The position numbers and the translations under genes were made by a program. 64,000 nt of DNA from Nonomuraea rubra (GTDB lineage Bacteria; Actinomycetota; Actinomycetes; Streptosporangiales; Streptosporangiaceae): positions 11,329,001 to 11,393,000 of the forward strand of contig NZ_JACHMI010000001.1 in assembly GCF_014207985.1 (NCBI RefSeq), written 5' to 3'. Shown piece by piece: positions 35,940-44,924 of the stretch. Positions within the stretch are counted from its first letter, which is position 1. Each line of letters starts with the position of its first letter. The notes under the pieces are model-generated. The model worked only from the letters and a program-made list of their open reading frames with translations, was not told the origin of the DNA and did no database searches.

Positions 35940-36431
35940 GTGCTGAGGGACGTCCAGGGCGATGATCTGGCGGACATGCGCCGCTGGCGCAACCATCCGC
36001 GCGTGCGCGCCGCCAGCTTCACCACGCACGAGATCACCGAGGACGAGCATCTGCGCTGGTGGGCGGCCGTCCGCACCGACCCGGGCAGACGTGTTCTGAT
36101 CTACGACCACCACGGCGTCGCCACGGGGGTGGTGACCTACTCCGACCTGACGCCGGAGAGCGCCACCTGGGGTTACTACCTCGACCTCGACACCCTGGAA
36201 CGGCAGGGCAGCCTGCTGCGGGCCTGGATCGGGCTGGAGCGGGCGGCCGTCGGGCACGCCTTCGGCCCGCTCGGGCTGAGCAGGCTGCGCGGCGAGGTGC
36301 TCGACGGCAACGAGCCCGTCATGCGGCTGCACAGGCGGTTCGGGTTCGTCGAGGTGGGCCGGCGCAAGCAGGTCGTGGACGGGGTGACGCGCGACGCCGT
36401 GACCTTCGAGATCAGGAAGGAAGAAGGATGA
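35940..36431 (+). CDS. pseH: GNAT N-acetyltransferase, PseH-like
   Basis: A 163-aa acetyltransferase predicted to N-acetylate the 4-amino group of UDP-4-amino-4,6-dideoxy-N-acetyl-altrosamine, step three of pseudaminic acid synthesis. DLADMRRWRNHPRVR and the C-terminal LHRRFGFVEVGRRKQVVDG pattern are those of RimJ/PseH-type GNAT proteins. GTG at 35940 is chosen because AAGGGGG lies 8 nt upstream; the open frame extends a little further up without a better start. Its stop overlaps the pseI ATG. The functional call depends on the surrounding pse genes. Confidence 0.85.
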   Translation: MLRDVQGDDLADMRRWRNHPRVRAASFTTHEITEDEHLRWWAAVRTDPGRRVLIYDHHGVATGVVTYSDLTPESATWGYYLDLDTLERQGSLLRAWIGLERAAVGHAFGPLGLSRLRGEVLDGNEPVMRLHRRFGFVEVGRRKQVVDGVTRDAVTFEIRKEEG

Positions 36432-37471
36432 TCTCCATCGGGGGACGGGCCATCGGGCCGGGGCATCCGCCGTTCGTCGTGGCCGAGCTGTCGGGCAACC
36501 ACAACGGCAGCCTGGAGCGGGCGCTGGCCATCGTGGACGCGGTGGCCGACGCGGGGGCGCACGCGCTGAAGCTGCAGACGTACACGCCCGACACGCTGAC
36601 CATCGACTGCGACGCCCCGCCGTTCCGGGTGGGCGACGAGCACGAGTTGTGGGGCGGGGAGAGCCTCTACCGGCTCTTCGAGCGGGCGCACACGCCGTGG
36701 GCGTGGCACGAGCCGATCTTCGAGCGGGCGCGGGAGCGGGGGCTGGTCGCGTTCTCGGCGCCGTTCGATCCCACGGCGGTCGAGCTGCTGGAGAAGCTGG
36801 GCGCGCCGGCGTACAAGATCGCGTCTTCGGAGATCGTGGACCTGCCGCTGATCCGGCTGGCCGCCGGCACGGGCAAGCCGCTGATCATCTCCACGGGAAT
36901 GGCCTCCGTCTCCGAGATCGAGGCGGCGGTGTCGGCCGCCCGCGAGGCCGGGTGCACGCGGCTCGCCGTGCTGTCGTGCACGGCGTCCTACCCGGCCTCC
37001 CCGTCGGAGAGCAACCTGCGCGCGCTGCCGCTGCTGGCCGCGATCACGGGCGAGGTCGTGGGGCTGTCCGACCACACGCCAGGGATCGGCGCCGCGCTGG
37101 CGGCGGTGGCACTGGGGGCCTGCCTGATCGAGAAGCACGTCACCCTGTCGCGGGCCGAGGGCGGGGTGGACTCGGCGTTCTCGCTGGAGCCTGCCGAGCT
37201 GGCGGCGCTGGTGGTGGAGAGCGAGCGGGCCTGGGAGTCGCTGGGCGAGGTGGCGATCGGGCCGCGGCCGTCCGAGCGGGAGGGGCTGCGCTTCCGCCGC
37301 TCGCTGTACGTGGTGCGGGACGTGTCCGCGGGCGAGCCCGTGACACCGGAGAACGTCCGGTCGATCCGTCCGGCGGGCGGTCTGCCGCCGGACGCGGCCT
37401 CGGCGGTCATGGGGCGGCGCTTCGCCCGGGATGTCGCCTTCGGCACGCCGTTGAGCTGGGATCTGATCTAG
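36428..37471 (+). CDS. pseI: Pseudaminic acid synthase
   Basis: A 347-aa NeuB-family enzyme that condenses 2,4-diacetamido-2,4,6-trideoxy-altrose with phosphoenolpyruvate to make pseudaminic acid. AELSGNHNG (19-27) is the PseI version of the motif (sialic acid synthases have AEIGxNHxG). KLQTYTPDTLT, KIASSEI, STGMAS and SDHTPG mark the TIM barrel, and residues about 280-345 (SLYVVRDVSAGEPVTPENVR) are the C-terminal SAF antifreeze-like domain that closes the active site. ATG overlaps the pseH stop. Its stop shares CTAG with that of convergent pseG. Confidence 0.93.
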   Translation: MISIGGRAIGPGHPPFVVAELSGNHNGSLERALAIVDAVADAGAHALKLQTYTPDTLTIDCDAPPFRVGDEHELWGGESLYRLFERAHTPWAWHEPIFERARERGLVAFSAPFDPTAVELLEKLGAPAYKIASSEIVDLPLIRLAAGTGKPLIISTGMASVSEIEAAVSAAREAGCTRLAVLSCTASYPASPSESNLRALPLLAAITGEVVGLSDHTPGIGAALAAVALGACLIEKHVTLSRAEGGVDSAFSLEPAELAALVVESERAWESLGEVAIGPRPSEREGLRFRRSLYVVRDVSAGEPVTPENVRSIRPAGGLPPDAASAVMGRRFARDVAFGTPLSWDLI

Positions 37472-38448
37472 CAGAGCCCGAGCAGCGCGTCAGCGACCCG
37501 CTCGCGGCCCCTGCCGTCCACCAGGCCGCTGCCCCGCCGGCCGTGTTCCTCGCGGGCGGCGGGGTCGGCGAGCAGGCGGGCCAGCAGGCCGGTCGCCGCC
37601 GGGTCCGCCGCGCGCCCGAGCCCGGCCGCCGCCCCCCTGCCCACCAGCTCCTCGTAGCCGATGAGCTGGTTGTCCGCCACCCACGTCAACGCCGTCGGGA
37701 CGCCCAGGTAGAGCAGCTCCCAGACGGCCGACCCCGCTGCCGTGACCACCAGGTCGGCCGCCGCCATCAGCTCCGGCAGCCGGTCCGTCGGCGGGATCAC
37801 GGTGATCGGCCCGGCCGCCTCGAACGGCTCGGGGCTGACGACCGTGCCGAGGAAGGGCCTGCCGGTCGCGCTGAGCGCCCGCGCCCACGCCGGGGCGACG
37901 CCGCCGCTGTCCGTGCCGCCGAAGAAGCACAGCACCCTGGGCACCGCGTTCCCGCCGGGGACCGCCCTGCTACGCCGGCGCACGCTGTCGCGCAGCAACG
38001 CGTACCGGGCTCCGGCCAGCCGCTCGGCGGGCAGCGGGAAGGGCCGCCGCTCGGCGCCGAGGTTCTGGTCGAGGTAGAGGTCGGCCTCCTGGCCCAGCGG
38101 GTCGCCGTCGACCAGGGCCAGCACCGCGAAGCGGGCGTCCCGCAGCGCCGCCCCGGTCCCGGCGGGCAGGTCGTAGGAGTCGAGCACCACGGCGTCCAGG
38201 CGCAGCTCGCAGGCCAGCGCGGCCAGCCTGGCGGGCTCGCGCGGCGCGGGCACCAGCGGGAGCCCGCGCTCGCGGAGCTGCGCCCGCGCCCACGCCGAGC
38301 CGCACACCTCGCCGAGGAAGAACACCTCGGCGCCCCGCGCGCACAGCTCCTCGGCCAGGGCCACGCAGCGCACCAGGTGCCCGACCCCGCTCTTGACCCC
38401 GGCATCGCAGCGGAAGCCCACCCGCGCCGGGCGTGCCACGCCGCTCAC
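37468..38448 (-). CDS. pseG: UDP-2,4-diacetamido-altropyranose hydrolase
   Basis: A 326-aa GT-B-like hydrolase that removes UDP to free 2,4-diacetamido-2,4,6-trideoxy-L-altrose before the PseI step. Opening RVGFRCDAGVKSGVGHLVRC matches the PseG/SpsG N-terminus (glycine-rich loop and catalytic His in GVGH), and VVTAAGSAVWELLYLGVPT is the UDP-binding C-terminal motif. GTG at 38448 overlaps the cytidylyltransferase stop (GTGA), so the two are coupled. A much longer open frame upstream is antisense noise over pseF. Confidence 0.9.
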   Translation of the reverse strand: MSGVARPARVGFRCDAGVKSGVGHLVRCVALAEELCARGAEVFFLGEVCGSAWARAQLRERGLPLVPAPREPARLAALACELRLDAVVLDSYDLPAGTGAALRDARFAVLALVDGDPLGQEADLYLDQNLGAERRPFPLPAERLAGARYALLRDSVRRRSRAVPGGNAVPRVLCFFGGTDSGGVAPAWARALSATGRPFLGTVVSPEPFEAAGPITVIPPTDRLPELMAAADLVVTAAGSAVWELLYLGVPTALTWVADNQLIGYEELVGRGAAAGLGRAADPAATGLLARLLADPAAREEHGRRGSGLVDGRGRERVADALLGLC

Positions 38449-39173
38449 GCGTCCTGCAGGGCCTTCTGCCGCACGTGCGCGTTGAGCCCGCACACCTCGG
38501 GGCGCTCGCGCAGCCAGCCCACCAGGGTCCTGACCGGCACGCAGCGGTCGCCCAGCTCGGACACCACCGCCGAGATCAGCCGCCAGTCGTCCTCGGTGTC
38601 GAGCGTGACCCGCAGGTCGTCGGCGGCGGGCCGGTATGCGAGCCCGAGCAGCCGCGTGTCGCCCGGGTGCTCGTAGAGGTAGGAGGTGACGTGGGTGCGG
38701 TGGTAGCCGGTGGCCTCGGCGTCGGCGCGGGCGAAGGCGGCCCGGCTCGCGAGCTCCACGTCGATCCCGCGCGGCAGCGTGCGCGCCAGGCTCGTGCTCA
38801 GGTAGCCGAGCCCCGGCACGGCGCGGAAGACCAGCGCCGCCTCCCTGATCACCTCCGGGTCCAGCAGCGGGCAGTCGGCGGTGAACCGCATGACGGCGTC
38901 CCACCGCCGGCCCTCCAGCGCCTGCGCGAACCGGGTCAGCACGTCGTCGACGGGCCCCCGGTGGCAGGCCACGCCCAGCCGGTGGCACTCGGCGACGACC
39001 GCGTCGTCGGCCGGCTCCGTCGTGGTGGCCACGACGAGGTCGTCCAGCGCTCCCGCCTCCCGCGCGGCGCGGACCACCCAGCCCAGCACGGAGCGGCCAC
39101 CCAGCTCCCGCAGCACCTTTCCGGGTAGCCGGGTTGAGCCCATCCGGGCCTGAATAATTCCGACAATACGCAC
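38445..39173 (-). CDS. pseF: SpsF-type cytidylyltransferase (PseF role)
   Basis: A 242-aa nucleotidyltransferase predicted to activate pseudaminic acid with CTP. The N-terminal loop IIQARMGSTRLPGKVL is the SpsF/spore-coat version rather than the IPARxGSKR form of canonical PseF and NeuA, so the assignment rests on family plus the complete set of neighbours (Bacillus sps clusters use the same type). TADCPLLDPEV and STSLARTLPRGIDVE follow. Divergent from pseB across about 100 nt that must hold both promoters. Confidence 0.83.
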   Translation of the reverse strand: MRIVGIIQARMGSTRLPGKVLRELGGRSVLGWVVRAAREAGALDDLVVATTTEPADDAVVAECHRLGVACHRGPVDDVLTRFAQALEGRRWDAVMRFTADCPLLDPEVIREAALVFRAVPGLGYLSTSLARTLPRGIDVELASRAAFARADAEATGYHRTHVTSYLYEHPGDTRLLGLAYRPAADDLRVTLDTEDDWRLISAVVSELGDRCVPVRTLVGWLRERPEVCGLNAHVRQKALQDA

Positions 39174-39276
39174 CGAAGCCCCATTCCCCCGTGTGACAGC
39201 GCGTGATTGATCGATCGCGCTATGCTACCGCCTGCCACGACGACTACAGCGCGTCAGCGCGATTTCAGGGGGCCAC

Positions 39277-40254
39277 GTGAGCATTCTCAGTGGATCGTCG
39301 ATTCTGATCACCGGAGGAACGGGGTCCTTCGGCAAGGCGTTCATCCGTCACGCACTCGACTCGCTCGCGGTCCGCCGCCTGGTGGTCTTCTCCCGCGACG
39401 AGCTCAAGCAGTACGAGACCAGGCAGCTCTTCGGCGACGACGAACGGCTGCGCTGGTTCATCGGCGACATCCGCGACCGCGACCGGCTCACCCGCGCCAT
39501 GCACGGCGTCGACCACGTCGTGCACGCCGCCGCGCTCAAGCAGGTCGACACCGCCGAGTACAACCCGTTCGAGTACGTCCGCACCAACGTGGCAGGCTCG
39601 CAGAACGTCGTCGAGGCCGCGATCGACTGCGGCGTGCGCAGGGTCGTCGCGCTCTCCACCGACAAGGCGTCCAGCCCGATCAACCTCTACGGCGCCACGA
39701 AGCTGGTCGCCGACAAGCTGTTCGTCTCGGCCAACCACTACGCCGCCGCCCACGAGACCCGCTTCTCGGTGGTCCGCTACGGCAACGTGGTCGGCAGCAG
39801 GGGCTCGGTGATCCCGCTGTTCCAGCGGCTGGCCCAGCAGGGCGGCAGCCTGCCGATCACCGACAAGCGCATGACCAGGTTCTGGATCACGCTGGAGCAG
39901 GCGGTCAGGTTCGTGGTCGACTCCTTCGACCTCATGCAGGGCGGCGAGCTGTACGTGCCGCGCATCCCCAGCATGCGCATCACCGACCTGGCCGAGGCGC
40001 TGGCCCCCAGCAGCCCGGTCTACGAGATCGGCGTCCGGCCGGGCGAGAAGCTGCACGAGGAGATGATCGGCCCCGACGACGGCCGCAGGACACTCCGGCT
40101 GGAAGACCGCTACGTCCTCCAGCCCACGATCGCGACCTGGGGTTACGCGCCACCGCAGACCGGCGAGCTGCTGCCCGACGGCTTCTCCTACCGCTCCGAC
40201 ACCAACGAGCAGTGGCTGTCGGTCGACGACCTGCGCGACATGGTGGCCGGCTGA
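39277..40254 (+). CDS. pseB: UDP-GlcNAc 4,6-dehydratase (inverting)
   Basis: A 325-aa short-chain dehydrogenase starting the pathway: it dehydrates UDP-GlcNAc at C4-C6 with C5 inversion. GGTGSFGK (13-20) binds NADP, ALSTDKASSPINLYGATK (125-142) holds the FlaA1/PseB hallmark STDKA with catalytic Asp-Lys-Tyr residues, and RYGNVVGSRGSVIPLF follows. Soluble, without the membrane helices of CapD/PglF relatives, as for PseB. GTG at 39277 has AGGGGG about 5 nt upstream. The stop overlaps the pseC ATG (TGATG). Confidence 0.93.
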   Translation: MSILSGSSILITGGTGSFGKAFIRHALDSLAVRRLVVFSRDELKQYETRQLFGDDERLRWFIGDIRDRDRLTRAMHGVDHVVHAAALKQVDTAEYNPFEYVRTNVAGSQNVVEAAIDCGVRRVVALSTDKASSPINLYGATKLVADKLFVSANHYAAAHETRFSVVRYGNVVGSRGSVIPLFQRLAQQGGSLPITDKRMTRFWITLEQAVRFVVDSFDLMQGGELYVPRIPSMRITDLAEALAPSSPVYEIGVRPGEKLHEEMIGPDDGRRTLRLEDRYVLQPTIATWGYAPPQTGELLPDGFSYRSDTNEQWLSVDDLRDMVAG

Positions 40255-41378
40255 TGCTGCCCTACGGCCGGCAGTCGATCGCGGAGTCCGACGTCGAGGC
40301 GGTCGCCGAGGTGCTGCGCGGCGACTGGCTGACGACCGGCCCCGCGGTCGGCCGGTTCGAGGCGGAGCTGGCCCGCTGGACGGGCGGCGTGCCATGCGTG
40401 TCGGTCACGTCGGGCACCGCGGCGCTGCACGTCGCCTACGTGGCGGCCGGGGTCGGAGCGGGCGACGAGGTGGTCACCTCGCCGCTGACGTTCGTGGCCA
40501 CGGCCGCCACGGCCGCCCTCCTCGGCGCCCGCGTGCGCTTCGCCGACGTGCGTCCCGACACCGGCAACCTCGACCCCGACGCCGCCGCCGCGCTGGTCAC
40601 CGCCAGGACCCGGGTGATCACGGCCGTCGACTACGCCGGCCATCCCGCCGACTACGACGAGCTGCGGCAGGTCGCCGGCGAGGCCGGGGCCGTGCTCGTG
40701 GCCGACGCCGCGCACTCGATCGGGTCGGCGTACAAGGACCGGCCGGTGGGCTCGCTGGCCGACCTGACCACGTTCTCGTTCTTCCCCACCAAGACCGTGA
40801 CGACGGCGGAGGGCGGCGCCGTGGCGGCGGCCGACCCCGCGCTGCTGCGGCGGGCCGCCCGGTTCAGGAACCACGGCCTGGTCAGGGAGCCCGCCGAGCA
40901 GCGCCATCCCGGCGAGGGCGGCTGGCACCAGGAGGTGCACGAGTTCGGGCTCAACTACCGGCTGCCCGACGTGCTGTGCGCGCTCGGCGTCAGCCAGCTG
41001 CGCAGGCTGGAGCGCTTCCGCGAGCGGCGGGCCGAGCTGGTCGAGCGGTACCACACGATGTTGTCCGGCGTGCCGGGGCTGACGCTGCCGGCCCAGCGCG
41101 CGTACGTGCGGCCGAGCTGGCACCTCTACCCCGTCAGGATCGGTGACGGGCGGCGGCGCGAGGTGTACGAGCGCATGCGTGCCTCCGGCATCGGCGTGCA
41201 GGTCAACTACGTGCCCGCGTACTGGCACCCGGTGTTCGAGGACCTCGGCTACCGGCGCGGCCTGTGCCCCGTGGCCGAGGCGTACTACGCCGAGGAGCTG
41301 TCGCTGCCGCTGTTCCCCGGCCTGACCGACGCCCAGCAGGAGCACGTCGCGGAGACGCTGACCGGCATCCTCCGGTAG
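40254..41378 (+). CDS. pseC: UDP-4-keto sugar aminotransferase PseC
   Basis: A 374-aa PLP enzyme of the DegT/DnrJ/EryC1 family that aminates C4 of the PseB product. VTSGTAALHVAY, SPLTFVATA, VADAAHSIGS (D151) and FFPTKTVTTAEGG with Schiff-base Lys180 are all in place. Translation is coupled to pseB by a 1-nt overlap. Its stop abuts the stop of the convergent 630-aa glycosyltransferase (TAGCTA). Confidence 0.93.
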   Translation: MLPYGRQSIAESDVEAVAEVLRGDWLTTGPAVGRFEAELARWTGGVPCVSVTSGTAALHVAYVAAGVGAGDEVVTSPLTFVATAATAALLGARVRFADVRPDTGNLDPDAAAALVTARTRVITAVDYAGHPADYDELRQVAGEAGAVLVADAAHSIGSAYKDRPVGSLADLTTFSFFPTKTVTTAEGGAVAAADPALLRRAARFRNHGLVREPAEQRHPGEGGWHQEVHEFGLNYRLPDVLCALGVSQLRRLERFRERRAELVERYHTMLSGVPGLTLPAQRAYVRPSWHLYPVRIGDGRRREVYERMRASGIGVQVNYVPAYWHPVFEDLGYRRGLCPVAEAYYAEELSLPLFPGLTDAQQEHVAETLTGILR

Positions 41379-43271
41379 CTAGCGCTCGGCCAGGAGCAGG
41401 CAGCCGTCCTCGGCCCGGTCGATGAGGAAGCGCCGCTCGTCCACCGTCGCGACCGCCCGCTGCCTCGTCCGTACCAGGGGCCGCAGTGCGGTGCCCTGGT
41501 CGATCACCACCTCCCACCACGACTCGTGCCCCACGCGCTCGTCGATGTCGGCCAGCGGCACCCGCGCGTGGAAGTCCTGCCCGGCCAGCGCCACGGGGAA
41601 GTACATCTCCTCGCCGTCGCTCCTGCGCTGCAGCCGCAGCACCGGCTCGCCGTCGCCGACGTCGGTCATCTCCCCCGAGAGGATCAGCTCGCCGCCGTCC
41701 ACGCGGTACTCGCCGATGATCGCCTCTGCCGTACGCAGCCGCACGCCCCAGGCGCCCTTGGCGTTGCGCGCCGGCACCAGCCACACCCCGGCCTTCCGCC
41801 GCGGCACCGGGATCAGCGGCGGCAGCCAGCGCGGCCCGGCCACCCGGCCGTCCAGCCGCAGGCCGTGCCCCCTGAGCTGCACCTTCAGGTCCCAGTGGCC
41901 GTGCCGGGCGAGCTGCCCCCGCGACAGGGCGCCGGGGTCGAACGCGAACCTGAACGGGAACGCGTGCTCCGGCAGCCGCCCCCCGTCCTCCTGCTCGACG
42001 CTCTCCCAGACGGGCACGCTCTCCTCGTCGGACAGCGGCACCACGTCACCGGTCCCCCGCTCCTGCATCCAGGTACGCACCCGCACCCGGCGCAGCTCCC
42101 CCACGTCGAACCGGCCCACGGCCACCCGTCCCGAGCCGTGCAGCACGCCGTCGTTCCAGTCGACGCTCACCAGCCTGGTCTGCAGCGCCAGCTCGCCGGA
42201 GACCTCGGACAGATGCCCCGGCATCGCCGGGTGGCGGCCGTACCAGCGCTTGCGCAGCAGCCCGACCGAGCCGATCTTGGGCCGCAGCCTCCCGTCCTCC
42301 GCCTGCGCGTACAGGCCCGCCAGCTCGCCCAGCCGGCGCTCGTGCAGCAGGTGGACCAGGAGCCGCTGCTCGAACGGCAGGCTCTGCCACGCCTCGCGCG
42401 ACACGCCGTCGAGGTAGCGCACGGCCAGGTCCGCCAGGCCGGGATCGGCCGCCTCGCCCATCGCGGCCAGCGCCTCCACGGCGACGGCCATGTCGATGTC
42501 CAGCGTGTCGCGGTCGAAGACGGGCTTGAGCTTCGGCGCGCCGGCGGCCAGCAGGTCGGCGGTCTGCAGCACGGACAGCAGCCGGTCGCGCAGGTTCCCC
42601 GGCTCCAGGCGGCGCTGGGTGATCGAGGCGTCGGGCTCGTCGCGGTGCCGCCAGTGGTAGACCACCCTGGCCAGCACGTCCACGGAACGGGCGCCGATGT
42701 GGGCGGCCATGGCCACGGGCTGGTCCTCGTACATGCGCTCGGGGAAGCTCAGGCCCTGGGCGTCCCAGAAGGAGCGGCGGTAGACCTTGTTCCACAACAT
42801 GCGGTCGCGGATCAGCAGCGGATGCCGGGTGATGTGGGTGCGCCTGGCGGGCCTGGCGAACGCCTCGCGGTGCGCCCACGACGGGACGAGCAGGTTGCGG
42901 TAGAGGCGCATGACGTTGCCGCAGGCCAGGTCGGAGCCGGTGTCCTCCAGCGAGGACACCAGGCGCTTGAACGCGTCGCGCGGGACGGTGTCGTCGCCGT
43001 CCACGAAGGCGAGGTACTCGCCGGTCGCGCGGCGGACCCCGACGTTGCGGGCGTGGCCCACCCCGTGGTTGTCCTGCCTGATGAGGGTGAGGCGCGGGTC
43101 GTCCCCGAGCCTGGACTCGACGACGGCCGCACCCTGGTCGGCGCTGCCGTCGTCCACGCAGATCACCTCCATCTCCTGCAGCGTCTGGGCCGCTATGGAG
43201 TCAAGGCAGGGTCCGATGTACTTCTCGACGTTGTGGAACGGGACGATCACCGAAAGAACCGGCACATGCAC
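41379..43271 (-). CDS. GT2 glycosyltransferase with long C-terminal beta domains
   Basis: A 630-aa transferase. GT-A domain 1-240 (VLSVIVPFHNVEKYIGPCLD, CVDDGSADQG, DGDD 91-94), helical linker to about 370, then two beta-rich modules (about 370-500 and 510-620) with many Arg/Asp residues. Architecture parallels the 480-aa GT2 of this locus. Such C-terminal modules in TarS-like enzymes drive trimerisation or bind polymer. GAGGAG precedes the ATG by 4-5 nt. Last gene of a minus-strand operon with a methyltransferase-like gene and an unrecognised gene. Confidence 0.86.
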   Translation of the reverse strand: MHVPVLSVIVPFHNVEKYIGPCLDSIAAQTLQEMEVICVDDGSADQGAAVVESRLGDDPRLTLIRQDNHGVGHARNVGVRRATGEYLAFVDGDDTVPRDAFKRLVSSLEDTGSDLACGNVMRLYRNLLVPSWAHREAFARPARRTHITRHPLLIRDRMLWNKVYRRSFWDAQGLSFPERMYEDQPVAMAAHIGARSVDVLARVVYHWRHRDEPDASITQRRLEPGNLRDRLLSVLQTADLLAAGAPKLKPVFDRDTLDIDMAVAVEALAAMGEAADPGLADLAVRYLDGVSREAWQSLPFEQRLLVHLLHERRLGELAGLYAQAEDGRLRPKIGSVGLLRKRWYGRHPAMPGHLSEVSGELALQTRLVSVDWNDGVLHGSGRVAVGRFDVGELRRVRVRTWMQERGTGDVVPLSDEESVPVWESVEQEDGGRLPEHAFPFRFAFDPGALSRGQLARHGHWDLKVQLRGHGLRLDGRVAGPRWLPPLIPVPRRKAGVWLVPARNAKGAWGVRLRTAEAIIGEYRVDGGELILSGEMTDVGDGEPVLRLQRRSDGEEMYFPVALAGQDFHARVPLADIDERVGHESWWEVVIDQGTALRPLVRTRQRAVATVDERRFLIDRAEDGCLLLAER

Positions 43272-43298
43272 TCCTCATCGTTTGCTCAGCTCGTTACC

Positions 43299-44924
43299 TC
43301 AGCCGGACAGCAGGCGGATGACGCGGCGGGCGACCTTGCGGGGGCGGGCCAGGCGGCGGGAGAGGCGGTAGCCGAGCGTCCTGCGGTAGGCGGTGGCCTT
43401 GCGCTGGGTCCTGCGCAGCTTGGCCTTGGCCCGCACCAGCTCGCGCTCGCGGTAGGAGAGCTTGGTCTCCAGGCGGGAGATCCTGGCCAGGGCGGCGGTG
43501 AGCTGGTCGGCCAGGCGGTCGCGGGCCGCCAGCAGGTCGCGGTACGTCGGGGCGTGCTCGGCCAGCTCGGCGGGCTGGCCCAGCTCGGCGTCCAGCTTGC
43601 GGGCCCGGTCGAGGTCGCCCGCGTCGCACGGCCGCCCGGCCATGCCGCACAGGGTCAGCGTGAGCTGGTCGGCCTCCAGCGGCCACGGCCACGGATGGTG
43701 GTGCCCCGCCGCCAGCAGCCTGACCGCGAACCGCCACAGGATCCTGCACAGCACGACCCTCGGCCCCGGCGGCACGGCCGGACCCGCCGGCGGGTTGACC
43801 GCGGCGAACCGCTCGCCGTCGTAGACCAGGCTGTCGGTCGCCGCCGACACGTCGCCGCCCGACTCCAGCCACTCGGCCAGCCGGCCGAGCAGGTCGCGCA
43901 CGGTCCTGACGTCCTCGCGGGCGCACGCCTCGACGAGGATCTCCTCGACCACCCGGCCCGCCGGGATCGGCCGCTCCTGACCGCCGGGCAGGCGCCTGGT
44001 GCCGGCGGCGGTGAGCTCGTACAGGGCAGGACCCTCCTCGATGAGGCCCAGCGGCAGCTCCACCGACTGCGGCCGGCCGTCGGGGCGGGGCGTTTTGGTG
44101 GCCACGACCAGCCACAGCGGGGCCAGCTCCTCACCCAGGCGGTGCCTGAACACCAGCCGGGTCAGCCGCAGCGGGTCGGCGACCAGCATCCGGTCGCCGT
44201 CCCTGGCGCTCAGCGGGAACGTCAGCGCCTCGGGCAGCTCGAACGCCAGCGCCTCCCTGGACAGCAGCGACCGCGGCGCCCGCCGGTCCGGATAGGCCGC
44301 GTAGCAGCGCTGCAGGCTCAGCCCCGCCGCTTCGAGCCCCAGGTCGAGGGCCTCGGGGCCGCTGGGGTAGCTCGGGTCGAAGCCGTGCGGCGCCCACTGG
44401 TCGTCGGCGCACTCCCGGTCGGCCGGTCTGGCCTCGATGAAGCGGTCGACGCCCAGGTCGTTGCGTACGCCGAGGACCAGCCTGCCGCCGGGCGCGACGA
44501 GGTCGGCCAGCGCGCCCAGCGACTCGTCCCAGGCCGCGGCCGGCGCCTCGGCCGAGTGGGTGCGCAGCAGCCCGTCCATCGCCAGCACCAGGTCGTACGG
44601 CTCCTCTGCGTCCAGCAGCTCCAGCCGGCCGCAGAACACCGCCAGCTCGGGGTGCCGCGCCCCCAGCGCGCAGGCGTCAGGGTAGGAGCGCAGCAGCACG
44701 GCCGCCGACGGGGCGCGCGCGACCACGTCGTCCACCAGCGTCCGCGGATGCGGCCCGACCAGCAGCACCCGCCCGTCCTCCGGGATCGTCCGCCTGATCA
44801 GCTCCAGGGCCGCGCCCCGCCACTCGGTGACGCCGCCCATCGCGGCCAGGTCCGACCACAGCAGCATCTCCCCGCCGATCAACCGGACGTTCCCGGGCGC
44901 CTCCTCGCTCGTCGGGGCCTTCAT
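43299..44924 (-). CDS. Methyltransferase-like protein with C-terminal coiled coil
   Basis: A 541-aa protein. Residues about 40-210 look like a SAM-dependent methyltransferase-like Rossmann domain (GRVLLVGPHPRTLVDDVV, YDLVLAMDGLLR, LADLVAPGGRLVLGVRNDLG), though the glycine loop GPHPR is atypical. The middle is unassigned; residues about 450-510 form a basic coiled coil (LADQLTAALARISRLETKLS) ending in an Arg-rich tail. ATG at 44924 overlaps the upstream stop (ATGA). Similar class-I methyltransferase plus coiled-coil proteins cap or size polysaccharide chains (compare WbdD), a possible but unproven role here. Confidence 0.75.
   Translation of the reverse strand: MKAPTSEEAPGNVRLIGGEMLLWSDLAAMGGVTEWRGAALELIRRTIPEDGRVLLVGPHPRTLVDDVVARAPSAAVLLRSYPDACALGARHPELAVFCGRLELLDAEEPYDLVLAMDGLLRTHSAEAPAAAWDESLGALADLVAPGGRLVLGVRNDLGVDRFIEARPADRECADDQWAPHGFDPSYPSGPEALDLGLEAAGLSLQRCYAAYPDRRAPRSLLSREALAFELPEALTFPLSARDGDRMLVADPLRLTRLVFRHRLGEELAPLWLVVATKTPRPDGRPQSVELPLGLIEEGPALYELTAAGTRRLPGGQERPIPAGRVVEEILVEACAREDVRTVRDLLGRLAEWLESGGDVSAATDSLVYDGERFAAVNPPAGPAVPPGPRVVLCRILWRFAVRLLAAGHHHPWPWPLEADQLTLTLCGMAGRPCDAGDLDRARKLDAELGQPAELAEHAPTYRDLLAARDRLADQLTAALARISRLETKLSYRERELVRAKAKLRRTQRKATAYRRTLGYRLSRRLARPRKVARRVIRLLSG

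Noticed and set aside
38445..38988. N-terminal extension of pseG over pseF
   Set aside because: The open frame continues upstream, but homology begins at 38448 (GTG) and the extension is antisense-like Arg/Ala-rich sequence over the well-supported pseF in another frame.
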